Assembly (NCBI GenBank): GCA_016882185.1
Contig: VHCC01000048.1
Location: 1 to 6,200 of the forward strand
Length of the DNA: 6,200 nt
DNA from: Candidatus Pelagibacterales bacterium
Lineage (GTDB): Bacteria; Pseudomonadota; Alphaproteobacteria; Pelagibacterales; Pelagibacteraceae
Reading direction: 5' to 3'
Shown here: piece by piece, positions 1 to 5,498 of the stretch
How the letters are laid out: every line of letters starts with the position of its first letter
Position numbering within the stretch: position 1 is the first letter of the stretch
The notes under the pieces: model-generated
What the model was told of the DNA's origin: nothing
The model's database searches: none
What the model saw: the letters and a program-made list of their open reading frames with translations, nothing else
Translations under genes and position numbers: made by a program

Positions 1-501
1 GTATTAAATGTTCTTACTAATTTTTTATTAAAATGGTTTTCACCAATTTTAGCCTTTACATCAGAAGAGGCCTATCAAGTAATTAAAAATAAAAATTACA
101 AGAGTATTCATTTACAAGATTTTCCAATTATACCTTTGACTTGGAATAACTCTGAAGTCAAAAATAAGTGGATTGGCATCAAGAAAGTAAAGCAAGTTGT
201 TAATGCAGCTATCGAAGATATTAGAAATTCGAAAATTATTGGGTCCAGCTTAGAAGCAAATGTTATTGTTTATTTAAAAGAAGAATATTTAAATCTTATA
301 AAAGAAGAAGATCCTAGTGAAATCTTTATCTGCTCCGAAGCAAAAGCAGAACCTCTAATTAATCAAAGCAACCTATTCTCCTTAAAAGATATCGAGGGCG
401 TTGCTGTGAAAATAGTAAAAGCTAAAGGGCAAAAATGTCCTCGTTGTTGGAAGATTTTGGAAAAAACATGCAGCAGAGATGTTTGTGGTTTAAAAAATTA
501 A
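1..501 (+). CDS. ileS: Isoleucyl-tRNA synthetase, C-terminal part (5' truncated by window edge)
   Basis: IleRS charges tRNA-Ile with isoleucine in the cytoplasm. The frame is open from base 1, and 166 C-terminal residues are visible before the TAA at 499-501. Residues 1-30 match the end of the class Ia anticodon-binding helical domain (LLKWFSPILAFTSEEAY). Residues 60-90 carry the conserved stretch before the C-terminal domain, including IGSSLEANV at about 80-88. The C-terminus has a zinc-knuckle start, KCPRCW, with C146 and C149, followed by C157 and C162. The second cysteine pair is spaced C-x4-C, and only seven residues separate the two pairs. The usual bacterial form has CxxC twice with a longer linker, so this tail is shortened. 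An internal TTG at 136 is not a start, because homology continues upstream of it. lspA begins 1 nt after the stop. Identity is secure from motifs; the catalytic HIGH and KMSKS regions lie outside the window. Confidence 0.95.
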   Translation, partial: VLNVLTNFLLKWFSPILAFTSEEAYQVIKNKNYKSIHLQDFPIIPLTWNNSEVKNKWIGIKKVKQVVNAAIEDIRNSKIIGSSLEANVIVYLKEEYLNLIKEEDPSEIFICSEAKAEPLINQSNLFSLKDIEGVAVKIVKAKGQKCPRCWKILEKTCSRDVCGLKN

Positions 502-502
502 A

Positions 503-982
503 ATGATAAATAAAAAAAAAATATATTTATTTGTAATTATAATTATCTTTTTTTTAATAGACAGAGTTTCAAAAATTTTAATTTTAAAAAGTTTTTTAAA
601 TAATTCATTATCTGAAATTTATATTAACTCTTTTTTAAACTTTTCTTTAGTTTGGAACAGTGGAATTGGTTTTGGACTTTTACAAATAGAACCTAATATT
701 TTTTATTCAACTATCTCCATCATAATAGCTGCTATTAATTTAATTTTAATATATTGGATGATAACCACATCGAATTACGTAGAATCTATTTTTATTTCTA
801 TAATTTTAGGAGGTTCACTCGGCAATTTATTTGATAGATTTTATTATAATTCTGTCCCAGATTTTATAGATCTTCATAATAAGAGTTTTCACTGGTTTAC
901 CTTTAATATTGCTGATATTTTTATCACAATTGGAATTATTGGATTAATAATTATTGATCTTTTTAAAATAAAAAAAACATGA
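503..982 (+). CDS. lspA: Lipoprotein signal peptidase (signal peptidase II)
   Basis: LspA is an inner-membrane aspartyl protease. It removes the signal peptide of diacylglyceryl-modified prolipoproteins just before the lipobox cysteine. The 159-residue product has the family's usual length and four hydrophobic segments, at about residues 7-28, 66-88, 95-108 and 134-153. Diagnostic motifs are visible in order: D20-R-V-S-K, WNSGIGFGL (51-59), GGSLGNLFDR (103-112), VPDF with D120, and FNIAD with D138. D120 and D138, 18 residues apart, fit the catalytic aspartate pair (known for Pseudomonas LspA at a spacing of 19). The ATG at 503 is 1 nt after the ileS stop, with no clear Shine-Dalgarno, so translation is probably coupled to ileS. 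Codons 3-7 contain a run of ten A (512-521). The stop overlaps the next start as ATGA at 979-982. ileS-lspA adjacency is common in Proteobacteria. Confidence 0.96.
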   Translation: MINKKKIYLFVIIIIFFLIDRVSKILILKSFLNNSLSEIYINSFLNFSLVWNSGIGFGLLQIEPNIFYSTISIIIAAINLILIYWMITTSNYVESIFISIILGGSLGNLFDRFYYNSVPDFIDLHNKSFHWFTFNIADIFITIGIIGLIIIDLFKIKKT

Positions 983-1290
983 AAAAAATTTTAAGTTTAT
1001 TAGTTTTATTATTTTTATTACCATCATGTGAAAATGTTCAAAAGGGATTAGGGATGAAAAAAGATGTTCCTAATGAGTTTTTGATAGAGAAAAGAAATCC
1101 TTTAACTATGCCACCCAATTTTGATTTACTTCCACCGGATTCAGTAAACCAAAATAATCAAAAAGATGAAAAAGATAATTTAAAAGAAATTTTTAATAAA
1201 AATTTAGGCAAAGATAAACAAGGTAGTGGAATTAATAAAGGAACAGACTCTGGTTCATTAGAAAAAAGTATTCTTGAAAAAATAAAATAG
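979..1290 (+). CDS. Small DUF3035/BamF-like lipoprotein
   Basis: This is a 103-residue predicted lipoprotein. A short charged N-terminus (MKK) is followed by a hydrophobic core (residues 4-14) and a lipobox, L14-P-S-C17. Cleavage would leave a mature chain starting at C17 with Glu at +2. The Asp retention signal known from E. coli is absent, so outer-membrane sorting is plausible. Residues 29-53 contain the pattern VPNEF...R.PL.MPPNF.LLPP. I recognise this as the DUF3035 signature found behind lspA in alphaproteobacteria; in Caulobacter a member was described as BamF, a part of the outer-membrane protein assembly complex. The rest (about 54-103) is Lys/Asn/Asp-rich and low in complexity, probably disordered. 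The start overlaps the lspA stop by 4 nt (ATGA), which implies translational coupling, and LspA should process this protein. The family call is from memory of the motif; the role in Bam is inference. Confidence 0.78.
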   Translation: MKKILSLLVLLFLLPSCENVQKGLGMKKDVPNEFLIEKRNPLTMPPNFDLLPPDSVNQNNQKDEKDNLKEIFNKNLGKDKQGSGINKGTDSGSLEKSILEKIK

Positions 1291-1294
1291 TTTG

Positions 1295-2479
1295 ATGAAA
1301 ATTGATTCTTTTACTTTTGTAAAAAGCAATTCAACGCTTTACAGAAAAAATTTTGGAAAGTGTTCTAAGATATTTAAAAATTTACTTAATAGTAGAGAAA
1401 ACTTTTTTTTTGATACATTAAGTGAACAGTATCAGAAAAATCTTTTTTTAAAAAAAGATTTACTAAAAAAAAAATTACATAAAAAAATTTTAGTTATAGG
1501 TATGGGGGGTTCTGTTCTTGGATCAAAAATGATTTCATCATTTTTTGGTTTAGATAAAAATTATTATTTTTTAGATAATTTAAACAATGTTGCAATTAAT
1601 GATTTGATTAAAAAAGATCTAAGTATGTTTACTATTTTTGTTATATCTAAATCTGGACAAACTCTAGAGACTTTAACGAATTGCAATATTATTTTAAGCC
1701 ATTTTAAGAAAAGAAAAAAAAATTTATCTAAGAATTTTATAGTTATTTCAGAAAAAAATAATGCACTTTTTAATTTTGCCAAAAAAAATAGTATTTTATT
1801 CTTTGAACACAACACAAATCTTAGTGGTCGATACTCAGTTTTATCAGATCCAGGTTTACTAATGTTTAATCTTGATTATAAAAAAATTATCCTTGGAATT
1901 AATTCTGTCCTAAAAGGAAATTTAAAAAAAGATCTTATTAAAAATACAGCGATTATTTTATCTTTGATGAAAAAGTCTAAAATAGATACCTATGTATCTC
2001 TAATCTATTCTAATAATTTATTAAATTATGGTTATTGGCATCAGCAATTGTTAGCAGAGAGTATAGGTAAAAACGGTAAAGATTTTACGCCAATTATATC
2101 AGAGTGTCCTAAAGATCATCACAGTATTATGCAGCTTTTTTTGGATGGAAATAGAAATAAATTTTTCACTTTTTTTAAAATAGCCAACAAGAAAATTGAT
2201 AGGTCAATTAAAGATTATTTTAATCAAAAATTTAGAAGCAATTCTTTAAATAATATTATAAATGCTCAATTTAATGCAACAATTAGTATCTTTAAAAAAA
2301 ATTTCATACCCTTTCGAGTAATCTTGATTGATCAAAAAAAACCAACTCAAAACCTCATTTCTTTAATTGTTTATTCAATGATGGAAACGGTAATTTTATG
2401 CAAAGCTTTAGATTTAAACCCCTTTAATCAACCAGCCGTAGAAGCAATTAAGAAAGAGACTTATTCAATATTAAGTTAA
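1295..2479 (+). CDS. pgi: Glucose-6-phosphate isomerase, short form
   Basis: PGI interconverts glucose 6-phosphate and fructose 6-phosphate in the cytoplasm. From the ATG at 1295 the product has 394 residues. A TTG at 1292 would add one residue, and ATG is preferred. Two SIS-type sugar-phosphate domains are visible. IGMGGSVLGSK (68-78) and SKSGQT (118-123) form the first and its phosphate loop. SGRYSVLSDPG (177-187) carries R179, and WHQQLLAESIGKNG (248-261) holds the likely catalytic base E255. DHHSIMQLFLDG (274-285) has H276 at the ring-opening His position, and NPFNQPAVEAIKK (375-387) gives K386. The key residues known from mammalian PGI thus appear to be kept. The length is well below the roughly 550 of E. 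coli Pgi and somewhat below the compact bacterial forms. It starts 4 nt after the lipoprotein stop with no Shine-Dalgarno. Its 3' end overlaps rsmD tail-to-tail by 9 nt. Confidence 0.93.
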   Translation: MKIDSFTFVKSNSTLYRKNFGKCSKIFKNLLNSRENFFFDTLSEQYQKNLFLKKDLLKKKLHKKILVIGMGGSVLGSKMISSFFGLDKNYYFLDNLNNVAINDLIKKDLSMFTIFVISKSGQTLETLTNCNIILSHFKKRKKNLSKNFIVISEKNNALFNFAKKNSILFFEHNTNLSGRYSVLSDPGLLMFNLDYKKIILGINSVLKGNLKKDLIKNTAIILSLMKKSKIDTYVSLIYSNNLLNYGYWHQQLLAESIGKNGKDFTPIISECPKDHHSIMQLFLDGNRNKFFTFFKIANKKIDRSIKDYFNQKFRSNSLNNIINAQFNATISIFKKNFIPFRVILIDQKKPTQNLISLIVYSMMETVILCKALDLNPFNQPAVEAIKKETYSILS

Positions 2480-3037
2480 GTTCAATTTTGCAAAATAGAT
2501 TTTAGAAACACCATAAACTCTCTCTTCAATAAAATTGAGTTCTTTATTATCAATATTGTTTTCAGAATTTGTATGAATAACTAATATATTCTTCCTATTA
2601 ATAATTTTTTTTAAGTCGTTTATTATGCTGTTAATATTTTTTATTACAAAAGGAGGATCTAAAAATATTAAATTTGGTTTAATTTGATCCAATAATTTAT
2701 TTTTAAGAATTAAAGAAACATCATCATTAATAGCAATAGCATTCTCGCTTAGTATATTGAGTGTATTAAGATTTTTTTTTAGAATAGAAAAAGCTTCTAA
2801 GTTTTTTTCAAAAAAAAATACTTTACTCACATCTCTTGATAAACATTCTAATCCAAAAGATCCAGAACCTGAAAAAAGATCTAAGACTATTGAATTTTTA
2901 AATTCAAATTGGATTTTATTCGAGTGCTGCAATATATTAAATATATTTTCTTTAACCCTGTCTCTAAGAGGCCTAGTAATTGATTTTTTTGGAAAAAGTA
3001 TTTTTTTTCCTTTATATTTTCCCGATATGATCCTCAT
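2471..3037 (-). CDS. rsmD: 16S rRNA (guanine-966 N2)-methyltransferase
   Basis: RsmD uses S-adenosylmethionine to methylate N2 of G966 (E. coli numbering) in 16S rRNA during 30S assembly. The 188-residue length is typical. It opens with the family signature MRIISGKYKGKKI and a RPLRDRVKENIFNIL stretch (22-36). The SAM-binding motif I is LDLFSGSGSFGLE (52-64), with an acidic residue at the end of beta-2 (E77). The catalytic motif IV is DPPF (127-130). The ATG at 3037 lies inside the end of rluB, which stops 26 nt downstream in another frame (3012-3014), so the pair is probably co-transcribed and translationally coupled. The leader AGAAAAAGAAATGAGATTGT is purine-rich but has only a weak Shine-Dalgarno match. 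The TAA at 2473-2471 overlaps the end of pgi on the other strand. Two A/T runs of nine bases lie in the coding region (2772-2780 and 2810-2818), and the frame is intact across both. Confidence 0.94.
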   Translation of the reverse strand: MRIISGKYKGKKILFPKKSITRPLRDRVKENIFNILQHSNKIQFEFKNSIVLDLFSGSGSFGLECLSRDVSKVFFFEKNLEAFSILKKNLNTLNILSENAIAINDDVSLILKNKLLDQIKPNLIFLDPPFVIKNINSIINDLKKIINRKNILVIHTNSENNIDNKELNFIEERVYGVSKIYFAKLNLT

Positions 3038-3752
3038 ACAATCTCATTTCTTTTTCTTCTGCTTTTTCTACTTTTCCAGTTAATAAGTTTTTAAGTTTAA
3101 AGGGTCCATATTCTATCCTAATAAGTCTATTAACTTTAAGATTAATAGCAGCACATAAATTTCTAATTTCATTATTTTTTCCTTCATGCATTTGAAATTC
3201 TAACCAAGAATTTGCATTTCCTTTTTTTAACAATTTATACTCAAAAGGAGCGTATCGAATATTATTAATTTTTGCGCCTTTACTGATTTTATCTAGTGAA
3301 TTTTCGTTTATGTATCCATAGACTCTAATTTTATATTTTCTGATAAATTTATTTTTAGGCAACTCAAGATTTCTTATTATTTCACCATCATCTGTTAACA
3401 ATAAAAGTCCTTCAGAATTGATATCTAACCTGCCAACGGTTTTAATTTTTTTTAGATTAAAAGGTAATAGATCATATATAATTGGTCTATCGTCTTGTTT
3501 ATTTCGCGACGTTATATAATTTAATGGTTTGTAAAATTTCCATACATCTAGTTTTTTTTGAAGATTAATTTTTTTATTATTTATAACTATTTCATCGTAA
3601 TTATTAACGAAAGTAATAGGAGATGAAATAATTTCTTTATTTACAATAATTTTATTTTTTAAAATTAATTCCTCTATTTCCCGCCTGGAGCCGTATCCCT
3701 TACTTGATAAAAATTTAGCTATTCTAATTTTTTTTTGGTAATTATTATTCAT
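3012..3752 (-). CDS. rluB: 23S/16S rRNA pseudouridine synthase, RsuA/RluB family
   Basis: Members of this family isomerise a specific uridine to pseudouridine in rRNA; for RluB the target is U2605 of 23S rRNA. From the ATG at 3752 the protein has 246 residues. Residues 9-41 form an S4 RNA-binding domain (IRIAKFLSSKGYGSRREIEE and onward). The catalytic domain has the motif VGRLDINSEGLLLLTDDG starting at residue 106, with D110 as the expected nucleophile. The later block HEGKNNEIRNL (189-199) is also typical of RsuA/RluB/RluE/RluF enzymes. A TTG two codons upstream (3758) is a less likely start. The exact target is inferred from synteny: rluB next to rsmD and divergent tadA is a familiar alphaproteobacterial order. 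The long basic C-terminal tail of many alphaproteobacterial RluB proteins is absent. The start codon shares CATG with tadA, so its promoter must lie inside tadA. Confidence 0.88.
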   Translation of the reverse strand: MNNNYQKKIRIAKFLSSKGYGSRREIEELILKNKIIVNKEIISSPITFVNNYDEIVINNKKINLQKKLDVWKFYKPLNYITSRNKQDDRPIIYDLLPFNLKKIKTVGRLDINSEGLLLLTDDGEIIRNLELPKNKFIRKYKIRVYGYINENSLDKISKGAKINNIRYAPFEYKLLKKGNANSWLEFQMHEGKNNEIRNLCAAINLKVNRLIRIEYGPFKLKNLLTGKVEKAEEKEMRLYEDHIGKI

Positions 3753-4209
3753 GATCAATAATCAGATTAACATTTATACTGATTTACTTTTAAAATTATC
3801 TAAAAAAGCCCTTAGTTTGGGAGAACTTCCTGTTAGTGCAATTATAGTAGATCCTGTTACTAAAAAAGTTGTATCGGCATGTACTAATCACACTAAAAAA
3901 AATCCAATTTTACATGCTGAGATTAACGCTATTTTAAAAGCATTGAAATTAACAAATTTAGAAAGATTAGATAAATTTGATATTTATTGCTCCCTTGAGC
4001 CATGCCCCATGTGTACCTCTGCAATTTCTATCTCTAGGATTAGGAGAGTTTATTTTTGTCTAGAGGATAAAAAGTCAGGAGGCTTTATAAATGGACCAAA
4101 ATTGATTTATTCTAAAAATTTACATCATAAGCCTAAGTTTTATTATGGCTTTAAAGAAAATGTTTTTTTAAACTTAATGAAAAATTTTTTTAAGAAAAAA
4201 CGTAATTAG
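3751..4209 (+). CDS. tadA: tRNA-specific adenosine deaminase
   Basis: TadA deaminates A34 to inosine in the anticodon of tRNA-Arg(ACG), an essential reaction in most bacteria. The 152-residue protein has the cytidine-deaminase fold signatures. LGELPVSAIIVD (23-34) corresponds to the family LGEVPVGAVIV block. LHAE gives zinc ligand H55 and proton shuttle E57, and PCPMC supplies zinc ligands C85 and C88. It ends in FFKKKRN, matching the usual basic C-terminal helix. Departures from the common pattern are NPILHAE in place of DPTAHAE and FCLEDKKSGG in place of GAxDPKxGA. A different nucleoside or base deaminase of the same fold is therefore possible, but position beside rluB-rsmD favours TadA. 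The ATG at 3751 is the only sensible start: an in-frame TAA lies at 3739-3741 and no other start occurs before the conserved core. The leader has no Shine-Dalgarno. The TAG stop interlocks with the purD stop. Confidence 0.88.
   Translation: MINNQINIYTDLLLKLSKKALSLGELPVSAIIVDPVTKKVVSACTNHTKKNPILHAEINAILKALKLTNLERLDKFDIYCSLEPCPMCTSAISISRIRRVYFCLEDKKSGGFINGPKLIYSKNLHHKPKFYYGFKENVFLNLMKNFFKKKRN
3773..3802 (-). promoter_or_regulatory. Candidate rluB-rsmD promoter inside tadA
   Basis: Because rluB has no upstream non-coding DNA, its promoter should lie within the tadA coding sequence. On the minus strand TAGATA (3802-3797; four of six matches to TTGACA) is followed after 18 nt by TATAAA (3778-3773; five of six to TATAAT). 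This would start transcription around 3766, about 14 nt before the rluB ATG. The match is reasonable, but AT-rich sequence yields such pairs easily. I found no comparably good promoter for tadA inside rluB. Confidence 0.28.
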
Positions 4210-5471
4210 CTATTTATAACTCTCCAGCCAATATCTTTTCTAAAGTATTTATCTTTCCAATTAATTTTTTTTAACATGTCTATGCATGTGTTTCGGCCTG
4301 ATCTTAAATTTTTATTTACGGCAGTAGCATTTAAAACTCTACCGCCTGATGTAAAAATCCTATTATTTTTATTAAATGTGCTAGCGTGAAATAAATATTG
4401 ATTATTATTTAGTAAGATTTTATTTGTATTCTTTATTTCTGATACTTTACTTTGCTTAATAGGATATCCTTTAGATGAAGCAACAATTGTTATCGCTTTT
4501 TTATTACTCCATTTTATTGCTAATTTATTAATTTGTTTTTTTTTACAAGCAATTATAATTTTTAATAGATCAGTTCTTAATCTCATCATCAAAACTTGGC
4601 ATTCTGGATCTCCAAGTCTTATATTATATTCAATAAGTCTTGGCTGATTGTCTTTTATAATTAAGCCAGCATAAAGAATTCCGACAAAGGGACATCCTAA
4701 TATTTTTAGTCCTTTTAAAGTCGGTTCAATAATTTCTTTTTTTATTTTTTCTTCAACTTTATTTGTAATAATATTAGAAGGAGAATAGGCACCCATTCCT
4801 CCCGTATTAGGGCCAGTATCACCTTCTCCTATTCTTTTATGATCTTGTGCAGTTCCAAAAAATTTATAATTTATTCCATCGGACAGTATAAAGTAACTTG
4901 CCTCTTCCCCAGACAAAAACTCTTCAATTACAAATTTTCTAGAGCTTTTAAATTTTCCTTCATTAATTTCTTTGCATTTTTTAAATGCTATATTTTTGTT
5001 ATTACAAATAAAAACACCCTTACCAGAAGCCAAACCGTCGGCTTTAATCACAATTGGAGTTTTCATATTTTTTATATAATCCCTTACTCCTTTCATACTA
5101 CTAAAAGATTTATACTGTGCCGTAGGTATTTTATATTTTTTGCAGAGTTTTTTTGTAAAAGATTTAGATTTTTCTAATCTTGAAGCTGCTTTAGATGGAC
5201 CAAATACAAAAAAACCTTTTTTTTCTAGGTAGTCTTTAATTCCATTAACCAAAGGTATTTCAGGCCCAGTAAATACTACTTTTATATTATTATTTTTTAA
5301 GAAATTAGAAATATTTTTAAAATCAAGAATATCTATATTAATATTCTCTGCAACTTTGTTTGTGCCGGCATTTCCAGGAATACAAAAAATTTTATTTATA
5401 TGCTTTGATTGTTTTAGTTTAAAGCAAATAGAATGTTCTCTACCACCACTTCCTATAACAGCTATGTTCAT
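4206..5471 (-). CDS. purD: Phosphoribosylamine-glycine ligase (GAR synthetase)
   Basis: PurD joins glycine to phosphoribosylamine using ATP, the second step of de novo purine synthesis, in the cytoplasm. The 421 residues are full length (E. coli has 429). The N-terminal domain shows IGSGGREHS (6-14), PGNAGT (32-37) and TGPE (68-71). The ATP-grasp core shows KADGLASGKGV (143-153), EEFLSGEEAS (183-192), the QDHKRIGEGDTGPNTGGMGAYSP signature (209-231), and EYNIRLGDPECQ (281-292) as the metal-binding segment. In this last block the common Thr before Gln is Cys. The C-terminal domain has SGGRVLNATA (375-384) and the closing RKDIGW (411-416). The ATG at 5471 begins directly at MNIAVIGSGGREH, as in homologues. 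The leader is TATA-rich with no Shine-Dalgarno. The gene is convergent with tadA (stops overlap by 4 nt) and divergent from xseA. Confidence 0.97.
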   Translation of the reverse strand: MNIAVIGSGGREHSICFKLKQSKHINKIFCIPGNAGTNKVAENINIDILDFKNISNFLKNNNIKVVFTGPEIPLVNGIKDYLEKKGFFVFGPSKAASRLEKSKSFTKKLCKKYKIPTAQYKSFSSMKGVRDYIKNMKTPIVIKADGLASGKGVFICNNKNIAFKKCKEINEGKFKSSRKFVIEEFLSGEEASYFILSDGINYKFFGTAQDHKRIGEGDTGPNTGGMGAYSPSNIITNKVEEKIKKEIIEPTLKGLKILGCPFVGILYAGLIIKDNQPRLIEYNIRLGDPECQVLMMRLRTDLLKIIIACKKKQINKLAIKWSNKKAITIVASSKGYPIKQSKVSEIKNTNKILLNNNQYLFHASTFNKNNRIFTSGGRVLNATAVNKNLRSGRNTCIDMLKKINWKDKYFRKDIGWRVINS

Positions 5472-5498
5472 ATAATAATATAGGTATATAAATTGATA
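5471..5498. promoter_or_regulatory. Divergent purD/xseA intergenic promoter region
   Basis: This 27-nt gap (with the last base of the purD start codon) is the only real non-coding DNA in the window and is almost pure A/T. On the plus strand a perfect -10 hexamer TATAAT sits at 5471-5476, which would place an xseA transcript start near 5483 and give a leader of about 16 nt. No good -35 is found at the right spacing. On the minus strand TATATT (5482-5477) or TATATA (5490-5485) could act as the purD -10, giving a very short or nearly leaderless mRNA. In such AT-rich DNA, TATA-like hexamers are expected by chance, so the promoter role rests mainly on position. Confidence 0.45.

Noticed and set aside
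136..501. TTG at 136 as the start of a separate small gene
   Set aside because: The frame is open to base 1 and residues before it match the IleRS anticodon-binding domain, so this is an internal codon of ileS.
1564..1815. 83-codon open frame on the minus strand inside pgi
   Set aside because: It lies wholly antisense to a well-supported PGI, is rich in Phe/Leu/Lys as expected from the reverse of Lys/Asn/Ile codons, and shows no recognisable motif.
2485..2496. Perfect 12-bp palindrome ATTTTGCAAAAT just inside rsmD near the pgi stop
   Set aside because: It has no loop, is almost all A/T and lacks a following T-run, so it cannot form a terminator hairpin. It is explained by the FAKL codons at the end of rsmD, though an operator-like role cannot be fully excluded.
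2757..3083. 108-codon open frame on the plus strand over rsmD and the rluB end
   Set aside because: It runs antisense to two conserved genes and its Ser/Phe-rich product has no family features; a shadow of AT-rich coding sequence.
4170..4205. A/T inverted repeat (T-run then A-run) at the end of tadA as a bidirectional terminator
   Set aside because: The stem would be only A-T pairs of about six bases, too weak to support a call; such runs are common throughout the window.
4839..5177. 112-codon open frame on the plus strand inside purD
   Set aside because: It is antisense to the conserved ATP-grasp core of PurD and has a Phe/Ser/Tyr-rich composition typical of a reverse-strand shadow.
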